A DNA stretch of 64,000 nt, from positions 620,001 to 684,000 of the forward strand of contig NC_071670.1 of assembly GCF_028554725.1 (NCBI RefSeq), given 5' to 3'. This stretch comes from Zeugodacus cucurbitae (Eukaryota > Arthropoda > Insecta > Diptera > Tephritidae). Shown piece after piece: positions 38,782 to 49,879 of this stretch; positions within the stretch are counted from its first letter, which is position 1, and every line of letters begins with the position of its first letter. The notes under the pieces were generated by a model. It saw nothing but the letters and a program-made list of their open reading frames with translations, was not told the DNA's origin and did no database searches. The position numbers and the translations under genes were made by a program.

Positions 38782-38919
38782 TTATTTATTTTCGCGGCAA
38801 TCCTCCTCGGACGGATCGTGCGATCGTGTTGGCGGCGCGGGTGGGCGGCGGCGGTGTGGCCGTTTGCTTGAGCTCAGCATAAAGTATTGAAAATGTGCGG
38901 GATTTTGCAGCGAAGACAT
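38782..38919 (-). other. candidate small ORF (45 residues) upstream of the coding exon
   Basis: An ATG at 38919 in a fair context (TTTTGCCATGT) opens a 45-codon frame rich in Ser, Pro and Arg (for example RPHRRRPPAPP near residues 20-30), ending at TAA. It lies on the same strand and upstream of the predicted signal-peptide exon. If that region is transcribed, it would be an upstream ORF; otherwise it is a chance frame in GC-rich DNA. No homologue recognised. Confidence 0.2.
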
Positions 38920-40939
38920 GGCAAAAGCAATGCCAACGAATGAAGGAAATTCACAAAAAAAACACCAAAAAAAAAAATAAAACAAAAAGAAATTCAAGAA
39001 ATACACGACAAAAATAAAAGAAAAATGCAATGCCACGAATTGCACGGGGACACGTGATTGGCGTGGCGAATTGGCTGAAATCCGAGCGCTTCGCATTGAA
39101 GGTACTCAGAATGCAACAAAAGGCACAAAACGGGAAACGCGAATGTCTGTCTGTACGCAAAAGGGTGTGTGTTACTTTTCAGCAGAAATAATTATACGAA
39201 GAAATTGTTTTTAAAAAAATATTTATAACTGTTTGGATGGCATAAAATCTTTTTAATCGAGCTTTGGTTCAAAACCGTTTTATTTGTTCGAAACTCAAAA
39301 AGTTCCGTTGGTTTTTAGATATCAGAACTTTATCAGTGTAAATAAACATTAAAAGCAAATTATAAATTCAAACAATTATTTTCAAAAATTTTAAAAACTA
39401 TTTTTGAGTTTCATTATAATTTTTCTAATTTTTACATGAAAATAAAAAAATATGTGAAAAACTAATTTTCAGAAATCTTTCTTTTTTTTCAAAAATATTT
39501 GTAGGTTCAAAAATATATTTTCCACATTTTTTTCCACATCTTTTTAAATACTAAATCCATAAAAATCTATTATTTCTGAGCATATTCCGCCTAACATCGT
39601 TCACTTAGTGATAATAAACTCTGCAAATTCAACGAACTTTTCTGCGTTCTTAAACATTCCGTGGCAAATCCTTTCCTTCCGCACAAAACCCACACAATTT
39701 GCTTAGCACAAATTTATTTTCAATAATTGCTGCACCAAAATGAGGCTTCTTCAACCAAACTCGCCGACATATCACAACTCCTGCCGCCACTGCCACACTC
39801 GCACTGACACACGCGGACTTTGTTAATGTCCGTCTTTCGCATTCCGTAAGCGTTTGAAATCAAAACCAAGCAAATAGTTTTAGGCCGGCGCACGTATCCT
39901 GCCGCGGCGGCGTATCCTGGCCCCGTAATGCGCAACAAATCTACGCGGATTAACGCGTCTAATGCCGGCGACGTGTACGGCAAGTTTTCGAGGACACCAC
40001 TTGACGCTTCGATTTGTGACACGATTAACAATTTTTTTTTAATTCCCGCAAAAGTTTGCCCAGAAATATTTATTTATTAAATACCCACACAATCCTCGCA
40101 AGCGAAGACTTGTATGTGACCGAAATGCCAACTAACCACCACCAGCGAACCGTAATCGACGTCCGTACCGCACGACGGCACACAACCGAATGGAGCTGAA
40201 GACTTCCTTTTCGTCTTCGTCGGAGTCGTTGTCGTTGGGACGCTGTTGGCGCTGACGCGGCGCTACGGCTGGCGTTGCGTGTCAATGTTGGTGGCGTGCC
40301 GGCAGAGGCGATAGCGCGTACATATGCATATGCCATTGCCGGGGTCTTGCGGGCGCGTTGTGCAAATCACGAGAGATAATACGGCTAATGTACTGCTGCC
40401 GCCGTTGCAGCTGCTGCTTCTTCTTCCACGTATTCTACAAGTTCTTCTTCTTTAGCTTGTTGTGCTTGTTGTGCTTGCTCTTGCTGTCTTGTTATGCTTC
40501 GCATGCTTATTGTACTTGCTCGCTTTGTAGTCGACACTTACGAGTATGTATATTCGCTAGAACTTAATGTAACCGCAGGAATACGACCTGCACACACAAA
40601 CACGCTCACGCAGCTGATAGCCGGCAGCTTGTTTCACATAACTTGCACACGAGCAGCCGAAAAGAGCGATTTCGGTGCGAGCATACGCGAAGACGAGCGT
40701 GTGTCCGTCCGTTGATTGGTATTTAGTATGTGAACTTGCATGTACGAGTATGTATGTTGGCGCGCGTAACTATGTTTGTGCTTGTGTGCGCGGCGCGGAG
40801 CTTTTGTAACAAACCCGAAAAATTGTCAGACGACGATAACGACGTCCATGCACAGACTGATTGTGGCGAGGCAATACACTGCCGTTCAATGGCAGGCAAA
40901 AGCGGTGACGGTCACAGCAACGGCTCTCTAAGCATATGC

Positions 40940-40967
40940 CAACAACAACAGCAACAACAACAACAGT
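40940..40967 (+). repeat. CAA/CAG microsatellite
   Basis: A run of CAACAACAACAGCAAC units. The glutamine run in the plus-strand frame across it is a product of the repeat. Confidence 0.9.
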
Positions 40968-41699
40968 AACTGGGTAACACCGCATAACCACAGAATGACG
41001 CGAGTAGTTGTGAGGAGACGAAAACGAAACGAAAAGTCAACTCAAGTCAGCAGTTAATGCAATCACAACAGACTAATACAGCAACAACCAGAACAGCGAC
41101 AACAAAAACAACAACAGCAATAGTCGTAGATATGATTAAAAATAGAGTAATAAAAATCGTTACTAGCGTCGGCGTCGGCGTCGTCGATAGTGACATCGAC
41201 CGCAGCAACGATTGACGGCAAAGACAGTAGAAAACAACGACAACAACAAGGAAATTTCAAAAAATTAAAGTTGGCAATAAAGTGGTGGAGCAACAGCTGA
41301 TAGCTAGACTGAGAAGCCACATTCCCAGCCTCGATTCCAATATGGAGCTCATCAGCCGGCTAAATTCATCTAAATTCATTCAAGCTTTCTAATCTTCTGA
41401 AATACGAGTATTCTTTATTTTTAAAAAGGAAATTTTTAAACAAAATGTCTTGTGTATGGCAACCCTGTCATAGTTTTCAAATTAAAAATTTGCTTTTACA
41501 AATATCCAATAATCATCATACGACACGGTGCGCTCTACGAGCGTCTGCTTTGTAAACACATATGTAAATTTGTATTTTTATTTATATTACTCTCTCATGC
41601 TCCCTTTACTCTCTTGCCTACGCGCACAAAGTTTCTGGCATAAAAGCCGGTAAACCACGCGCCAAACTGGCACTGCTTACGGTAGTTTTGTTGTTGTAA

Positions 41700-41835
41700 A
41701 GCCGAGCCGTCGCTATTGAACGATCTCTGGCGATATCTAGAGAGAGAGCGAAGGTGTGTACGCTCTCTTTTCGATATTACCGCGCTCAGTATTGATCGAT
41801 TATTCGTTAGGGTGATTTTGTTTTTACAGGTAAGT
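41700..41835 (+). promoter_or_regulatory. candidate recursive splice site or small leader exon, plus strand
   Basis: The sequence ATTTTGTTTTTACAG|GTAAGT places a T-rich acceptor-like end directly against a perfect donor, with the junction between 41829 and 41830. This fits a recursive splice site in a long plus-strand intron. The 130 bases before it are also promoter-like: GAGAGAGAGCG and CGCTCTCTTTTCG (GAGA-type words) and a TCAGTA initiator-like word near 41786. An alternative is therefore a short non-coding first exon ending at 41829. The two readings cannot be separated here. Confidence 0.35.
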
Positions 41836-41839
41836 GCAT

Positions 41840-44340
41840 TTTTAATGAGACGATGAGGTGAGAAAAAGTTGAACCTACTCAGAGTACGTTAGGGATGAGC
41901 TGTTCCACAAAAGTGCGTATATTAAAAATGTCAAGTTAAGGCAATCTATTCAATAGTCTAAATTGTGACAATGTGGTTTCAAGAGCGCGGTGGATGAACC
42001 ATCTATATTTCGAATTATCTATAAGACTCAATTAGAAGTCTGAGAATTTAGCACCTCTAAAGAACAATATTGTTAAATAATGGAAGACACATTTGGACCC
42101 CAATAAATGTATTATAGGACTTCTAAACCATAATAGACGAACTTATTCATTATTAATAAACTCATTCGATCATTTCCTCTTGGGATTCTCAAGTTGAAGG
42201 CGGCTTGCCACCCACGCGGTTCACATTTCTCTCTCTCTTTCCCTCTCTTTTATGGCTAAATACACTAGTGAAGTTCGGCATGTAAGGTCTGAAACTAACT
42301 TTGCGACCAAACAAAAATGTAAAGGCAATAAAACGGCAACAGCAAAAAGCATGTCGAAGCAACAGCGTCGTCAACTGAGGTCTCTGCATTGGCAATGCTG
42401 GCAGTCAGCACTTCACGACAGTCGTGTTGGAATGCCGGTAGGCATAGAGCAATGTGGTAACAATAACAACAACAGCAATGACAATGAATAAAAGTGGGAA
42501 TCCGTATTGCACACAAGAGTAATGCGGTGATTTTTACCTTTTTGTTTTGATTTTGGCTTTCTGCGCCACACCACCACCGCAAGTTCGCTGCGGCTGCCTT
42601 GAAGTCGGGTTGTGTGTTGTCAAGCCACTTAACTGGGCCCTAAAGAGCGAACGCGCAGCACAAAGTAAGCAGATGAGCGCTGGCGAATGATATGAGAAAC
42701 AAACAAAAAGGCAAAGCCAAACAAAAAGATAAAGGCGCGAGCGAAATATCGAACAGACAAAACCGGTATGCCGCGAGTTGAACTCATGCCGATAGCTGAC
42801 AGCGAGGGAGGACCGCAGTGGCAACGCAGTGTTGTGGCGGAAAAGACCGCAACCACGCGACAGCCGTCTCACCTCAGATGATGGGAGCGAAAGGTAGTCG
42901 AGGGCGGGAAGAGGTGGCGTGTATTGGTTGTTTATTAACTAATACTCTTTATGGGAAAACTCGTTTGCTGTTGTAATGAGTGGCAATAATTAAGGTGTCA
43001 AAGCGTCAAAATCAAAGTAATGCGCCGTGTGTATTTTTAGCAGGAAACGCAGGGAGCGGGTTGAGACGAGGTGAGAAAGCCGGGTGTATGTGGACAAAAA
43101 ATTCATTCAGTAAAATGTGGGAATCGATGCCTGCGCGCTATTTTCTGTGAACGCATTGTGTTGTTCTTACTTGTTAGCAGAGGCGTGGCAACGACACTTT
43201 CGCTGGAAGGGGCTGAAAGCGGACTACAACAATAACGAAAACAATAAAAGATCAAGTGAATGAGAACGCAGAACGCTTGCATGAAATGCTTGACAAAATG
43301 TAAATAAATAAAAAGTACGGCGGAAGAGAAATGTATTTGAAGTAAAATACGAGGTCGGTCTGATAAGTGAGATGCAATAGACGATCAAATACGACAATAT
43401 TTACATGGATAATGTTTAGGAACTATTCCAGAAAACAAGTGATAAACTCTGGAGGGACAATCTGTCAAAAGGAGCTCGGGACGTTCGAAATGAAAACGAA
43501 GACTTCCGAAGTACTTGATAGATTGTTGCTGAGAGAAGGGAAGGGTTTGGAACGCCTAAGGCTGAAAGGGTTGGAAGGTTCCGAAGAGACCACCATTGAT
43601 CCTCATAGAAAATTAATTCGGTAGTTTCTGCCAATGCTGCGTTATTCTACTTCTCTTGCATTCTAAAAATCACTGACTCATTGAACCGCACTCGTACCGC
43701 AGCGCTTTAGTCAAGTGGCCAGCTGAAGGAGTGTAGCAAAGCTAAGTGGTCGAGACGGGAGTTGAGACCACAGAATCAGCGCACAATACACACTTGGCGC
43801 GTATAAAGGGAAGAGCGCGGCTAAAAAGTATAAAAAACACATTTGTTTACTCCTCTCGTTCACAAAGCGCATGCAACAAAACGCTAAGCAGGCTTAAGTG
43901 GAGTGGAAGTAGCAACAAAGCAGAGCGTTTATGCGGGAATATGATAGCCAAATAATAAACAAATGAAGTACGCGAGCGCGTTTCTTCTGACTTGCTGGAA
44001 GTGTTGCGAAGTGCAACAAGCTGAATGCGCGCGGCAACTATGAATATGAAGCGACATCGGCTGAGTGGTTTATTTTTCTGCATGCTGAGTTTATTGGACT
44101 TTATGCGCACAAGTGTTGACAGCTTACTTTTAAAAGCATCCACAGGAATGCGTCTAAGTGCCGTTTTACCTGCTGCTTAACTAGAGGAAGAATTAGAAGC
44201 TGCCGCAGCCCACCCACCAAACTTAGAGTTCTATAGTCTATTTATATGAGATGGAAATTCTAAATATAAGCAAAAAGCAATAAATATATACCTGCAACTT
44301 ATTCGACTGGAAAATAAAGAGTTTTGCTGAAAAGCAGGCT
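41840..44340. other. non-coding stretch
   Basis: A pyrimidine run (CTCTCTCTTTCCCTCTC) lies at 42229-42247 and GC-richer DNA at 42560-42910. A terminal-repeat-like word ACGAGGTCGGTCTGATAAGT at 43350 resembles mariner-type ends, but no transposase follows. Open frames on both strands have no domain. Confidence 0.45.
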
Positions 44341-44344
44341 ATGC

Positions 44345-44600
44345 AAATAGCACGAAGAGTAAAGCAGCAGAACCAGATTTCTACTCTTGCTACAGTGCCA
44401 TACAAGTAGGTCAAAAAGTTAGTCAAAAATAGGTCTTGCTTGTCCTAATACACCGAATTAGCTCAATTGTGGCAGAAGAGAGCAAGAGGAGTGAAGAAGG
44501 AACGCAAGATTTCAACTCTTGCTACAGAGCCATTCAAATAGGTCAAAAAGTTAGGCAAAAATAGGACTTGCTTGTCGTTATTTCCCGATTTGCGTCATTT
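44345..44600. repeat. tandem duplication, unit about 132 bases
   Basis: ATTTCTACTCTTGCTACAG at 44377 corresponds to ATTTCAACTCTTGCTACAG at 44509, and both continue through AGGTCAAAAAGTTAG and AAAAATAGG to CTTGCTTGTC. Identity across about 73 bases is roughly 90 per cent by eye, falling off towards the edges. The preceding purine-rich text (GAAGAG, GCAGAA) also repeats loosely. No coding frame is shared. Confidence 0.75.
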
Positions 44601-47600
44601 AAAATATAAACAGGGCAAGAGAAGAACGTCAAGTGGTTTGAATAAATAAATAAGATCCTCGTTAAATATTCTAGATTTTCGATAAAGGGTTACATAGTAC
44701 CTAAAAGGTCTTTAGAGCAAAGAACAGGATTTAAAGCTTGAGCCGTGGCTTATCGAAAGTCTACTCTTAAATCCAATAACATTTGAAAAGTCGTCATTTG
44801 GTTCTGTTGGAGAGGTTGTGTACTGACCAGCAATGCTAATAAGGTTACTGATTTTAGAAGATTAGTCTTCCCACGGATATGATCCCCCTAATGCTTCTAG
44901 ATTTCACATATTCGACATAGAGGCGCTTTCTCAAGGTCATGGTAATTTTTTAAGCCCGCTACAGTTTTATTTTTATCAAAAACCCAAATATTTGTGGTTG
45001 TATCTAAAAACCCCAGCTGTTACACCACAGGCACTCACTAAAATGAATCATCACAGCGGAGAAATGTCACCCAACGGCGTCCATCGTCGTAAAGTCAGCA
45101 AGTCACCCGCTTCACAACTCGACAGCCAGCCAGCCAGTCAACGCCTCAATAATTTTCGCGACATTAATATGAAAATTGATTATGGTCCGCAAATATTTAA
45201 AGACTTCATGCCTTGCTTTTCGTTTTTAATGACTTCATTATGCGATTATGTTTACATTCGCAATTGTGTCGCATTTCGGTGCCTATCATTTCCCGGTATT
45301 AGCGATGCGCTCATATACTCAAAACAATAGAGGCGACGCACTCTTTGCTGATTTCAACTGCGACACACGCGCCGCGGAACATTACATCATGCCCGGTGGT
45401 GGGTCCTTGCATTGCTCAGAATTTATTGAAATGTGCACGAATTGGATGGCATCACGGCGCGACTTTTTATGTTCGCACAAATCGCTGGCGACTTCCAATG
45501 TGCCAGAAACATTTTGGGCGGCATCGAAACGCTCGCGAAATGTTTATTGGCGTTTTATTGGGATTTATAGCCGCCAGTTGAAAGCAAATGGAAGTACAAT
45601 CGGATTTGTGGTGATGTAATTAATTGGATGCCAGACAATAGTATGAGTAAAACGGTGATAAAAAATTAAGAAGAAAAGAAAAAGAAGAATTAAAAATTAA
45701 AAAATTATAAAGCAGATGTTGCGAAAAAATATTTGTGTAAAAAGAGGAAAGATTTCTCCCACAATTTCGTCAAATTTCAGGTCGTATTGCGTTTCAACAA
45801 GTCTTCAAATCAACCTAACTCTAAGATGGGACATTGATTTGTTTTATGTGTAATTGGTATTACCTTTAAGTGTTCCGTGGACCAGTTTGGAAATGCGGTT
45901 AAATTTATGAGAATTAGAAAACAAAATACATATTTCAAAAAAATGTATTTTTTGTTCTATACCTCTTCTCACGAAATCTTTCATAATTTTAGTTTTCTTT
46001 TTCCTCGGTCCACTTTAAACCAACCGTATATTTTATTAACGAATGAAGGGTGACATAGTATCAAATTCTCCCGCCAATCTGTCAAGTGTATACAAGACAC
46101 CAGCCGACGTTTCAACGAAGTATTGCTTGCCATTGGCTGTCGATGCCTACTTTGAGGCGTTCAATGCGGCTGCGCTGAATTTCTGGGTATGGGGCGACAC
46201 ACCACCGAAGCTTTTGCAACAACAAAGACGCTTTGCTATTGGCTTTTGAGTGCACCGGAGTGTGGGTAGAAATGTGGGTACGTAAGGAACGTTGTTGGAA
46301 TATGTATTCTTATAAGTTATTATTTAAAATTTTGACTACTTGACTTTTGAAAAGCTAATTTAATAACGGTTATGTCAATAGAAAAGCGATATGCTGAAAT
46401 TAAGGTAACCGACCGTAAAACAGTAATAGACACAGTACATACTAGAACACATTTCATTGGACTATGTTCTGTTGTTCCTTAGTTCCAGAATACATCGAAT
46501 GTGTGGCTTTATGTCACTGCCTCAACAAAAATGAGCTTGAAAACTTGTCTTTTAATTTTAAAATTCTAGGTTTCATTCAAATTCTACAAAAATCTAATAA
46601 GAACAGATTGTGTTCCACATAAAACGTCTAACACGAATTGGTCAATCAGTGTGTTTTGGTGTTTATTCATGTTTTTTCGTTTTAACCTCGCTCTCAATCT
46701 CGTTCGAATCTATTTAGTTGCTGTCTTTCGTACATTGTTGCTGCAGGTCAACAGGGTTTATCGTCTATCGTGCGGAAACCATCGTTCATAAAATCAAACC
46801 TTAACACATTAAATACGAAAAATGATGTACCGCAAGCCTTAAACTGGCGATAAGAACGCGTATATTTGTGAGTCGAAACAGCAGAAAAGTTGCCAACACA
46901 CATTTAAAGCCAACAAAATCGAAAGTGAACTGTCCCATCTTCTTATCACAAATTGCCACAAACAACAAGTTAATTGATGAAATTTGAATTGGGCACAAAA
47001 CAAAGACACCTTATACATAGTACAGCACACACACATACATTTTTTCAATCCAATGAAATAAAGCGGAAAAAGGTTAAAGGTTATCAATTTAAAAAATATA
47101 AGCATAGGCGCCTTTATTCTTCAACTTTTTTAACTTCGCTTATGAAATGAATGACCGCAAACCACTTCGTGATTAGTAAAAAAAAACTACTGAAAAATCT
47201 ACTGAAGTAATTATAAATAGATTTTACAAAATTAAAGTTTAAAGGATTTTCGGATATAAAAATTCATTACTTTGTACTACGGTAATTTTCAAAACGGTTT
47301 TCGAAAAAGAAATATTCTAAATTCAAATTTGGTTTCAGCCACTTTCCACTTACATAAACTCACCGCACAGTAACGCCCAAAGTAAAGTTACACGCACTGC
47401 ACTGCATCGCATGAGGTACCCTGTATTGCCGTTGAGTTTACAAGCTTTATTGATTCAGAAGCTGAATATTATTCGCTTCTTCTAACTTTTCATACACTCT
47501 GTGCGCATATCTAGATACTTTGGATAACGTAAGCAAACGAGTGAAAAAGCTCACGCTAAAGCTCTTTGAATTTAGTATCGGAAAGCTTTGGGTTATGTAT

Positions 47601-49440
47601 AACATATTTCTATGTATAATGGTTGAGAACTCTACTTATCGGTGCTATGTTGAGCTTATAAAAATATACAGAGGCGGAACAGAAAGGGTTATAAAATACG
47701 AAACGAGAAGTTAGCTGCTGTTGATAATATTTATTTAGTTACAAAACTAGATCAACGTTTTACCGTACAAACTTTATTCATTAAAATTTCCCGTTTTGAA
47801 AGGTTTTCGATTTGTATCGGGACAAAAATATATTTGATTTCAAGTTATTAGACCGCGTTAGTGGAAACAGATAGAGAGAAAGGGTTTTACAAGTTTTATA
47901 GAGCTTAAAAAGTTGAAATAATAAAGCTAGAGGGGTTAACTGAAATAGAAAACGGTGTTTATTTCTGCCTAAAAAGTGTTTAGCAAGTGACGAGCTAAAA
48001 CCATGGAGCTTAAAAAGACTCTCATAAAGATAACCGTTAAAAAAATAATAACTTTATATATGGTAAATAGAAGAATGCGCCCTTAGAGCATTTTAAATAT
48101 AGTTTGAAATAAAAATAAGTATGAGTCATTCTTCCTTATACTAAGCTGAACTTTGCTTAGCGACCCTAATTTGAATACTAAATTAGCAAAGCGTTAATAT
48201 TTAATATTTTTATTTAATATTTGAAGGAGCAATAAAGCCATAAATAAACGCATTCATCTAAACAAAGCCAGATATTATAGATGTGGTCTCATGACGTTTT
48301 TAATGTCTACAAAAACAATAGCAGAGCTTATAATAATCGGCGACTAGAGTCACGAGCCGAATGTGGGTTTATTGACATTCTTAACCAAATAGAAAAATAC
48401 AAAAATAACAAAATTATTATTTATTTATATATTTAACATATGGAGGTAAAGTGAGAAGATTTTATCGCACTTTAATTATATAGAAAACAATTGCAAAAGC
48501 TGCTAATTTGCGAAATCTATTTGTAGCCACTTTATTGCCGCTGATTTTATTTGACTGATTTGCTGCAACTATCCCCCGCCAAAAAACATTTACCCAACTT
48601 TTGTTCAATTTTTGTTAATGTTATAAAATTATTTGCCTTTGCCAGTTGTTTATGGATCTGCCGATGAATGGCATAGCTGAAAGCGCTCGTAAATTTTAAT
48701 TGCTGCCGGCCAAATCAAATTCGGTTTTTACAATCATACTTTCTGCTTTTTGTATACAAAATCAAACGAAGCATATGGATTTTATGTGCAGTTAATGCAA
48801 ATTATTCGAAAAATTGCGATTACCAAAAAAGTTTAAGGATCGTAAAATTGAAGAATTCACAAAAAATCTTCAAAATGGAGAATTTATTTGAATTGACGAA
48901 CATTTTTTAAAGCAGGTCACAAAAAGTATTTGTTTAAACAAGTTTTATTTTTAAACAATAATTACTGTAACAAATTTTCAAAAAGCTTAAAATTTGTGTT
49001 TTTAAAAAAATTCACAACATAAGAAACAGTAATAAATTTTGGATTCGCAGCATTTTCCAATAAATTTTTTGTTTACAAAAATGTTTGGGACCGAAAAAAA
49101 CAAAAATATTATAGAACATTATACGCTCGCTCTTAATAAACCTAAAAAATGTTCGTTTTTCAAATGAAAATAGTTTTCTTGAAACTTTATTTATAGCAAA
49201 TATTCAGCGAACTTCCGCAATTTTATTGATTAAGTAGAAAAAGGCGAAAGAAGTGTTTATATACAGCGAAAATTATTGAGTTTATAAATTTTGATTTTTC
49301 GAATTGACTTCTATAAAAAATACATAAAAGTTTAGAAATTTTGATAATCTATGAAGTGGAAGATGTACATTAAAACCAGGAACCATCAAAGTTATATAAA
49401 CAGTTTTTATGATTTAAGAGCAATTAAGAAGATTAAAAAA
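44601..49440. other. non-coding stretch with a coding-like patch
   Basis: Two overlapping plus-strand frames at 45043-45330 and 45248-45619 have a more balanced amino-acid make-up than most frames here, and ATG at 45043 has a good fly start context (CTAAAATGA). Neither has a recognisable domain or a supported splice pair. The rest is AT-rich. Acceptor-like ends at 45778 (AAATTTCAG) and 46750 (GTTGCTGCAG) on the plus strand have no partner donors. Confidence 0.4.
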
Positions 49441-49459
49441 AACTACTAGGGATAGCTGA

Positions 49460-49875
49460 CAGCTGACTGACGTATGAAAGGGTACCACGATCCCAAAAGA
49501 GGGGTATGACGAGCGCAAACTTTCGAAGAAAAAAAGTTATTCAAGTATAGAAGCCATGTGTAAAGGAAACTGCAACTAGTACTACCTCTTTGGGGATACA
49601 GAGCCCCGATTGTCTGAGCCCTTTTCTTCGCGATCGCCGGGCAGTCAAGGAGTAAGTGCTCAGGAGTAATCCGAGAAACATTATGGAGTGGCGAAGTCCC
49701 TGCATATGCAGCCAGCAGCGATTCCTGCTTGGCAATTCCTCTTCTTGTAAACGCCTACCAAGAACTTATCAACGAACTGCCATGAAGGGCTTCGGCCATA
49801 CCGGCCTGATAGCCGCGGCCTTCCTTATCAGTTCATTACCTTGTATAACTTTACCTCCAGGAACCCTCCAGGTTA
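49460..49875 (-). mobile_element. decayed 3' end of a non-LTR retrotransposon (RNase H-bearing type)
   Basis: On the minus strand, about 49870-49780 encodes WRVPGGKVIQGNEL, matching the C-terminal RNase H signature W-V-P-G-H-x-x-I-x-G-N-E; the His is replaced and the following Ala-Asp is lost. Downstream, after frame changes, comes a C-x-C then EHLLLDCPAIAKKR (49661 downwards), the His-Cys half of the zinc-knuckle-like tail found after reverse transcriptase in LOA/I/R1-type elements. Stops and at least two frameshifts show it is dead. Only this end is present; the reverse transcriptase core and a clear tail are missing. The clade is inferred from the RNase H domain; LOA or I type is the best guess. 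Confidence 0.75.
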
Positions 49876-49879
49876 TGTT

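Larger units (their letters stand above)
38520..41690. other. GC-richer non-coding region, possible promoter or intron
   Basis: Segments 38640-39160 and 39720-40720 are markedly richer in CpG words (GCGCGAAACGCG, CGCGGCGGCG) than their surroundings. They could be a promoter or leader for the minus-strand exon at 38160, or unrelated regulatory DNA. The frames at 39720-40031 and 40070-40336 on the minus strand have no domain. Part of the upper segment holds CTTCTTCTTC and CAACAACAG runs. A T-rich stretch lies at 39360-39560. Confidence 0.4.

Noticed and set aside
43350..43640. Mariner-like terminal word ACGAGGTCGGTCTGATAAGT followed by short frames
   Set aside because: No transposase residues downstream and no inverted partner found; a single 20-base resemblance is not enough.
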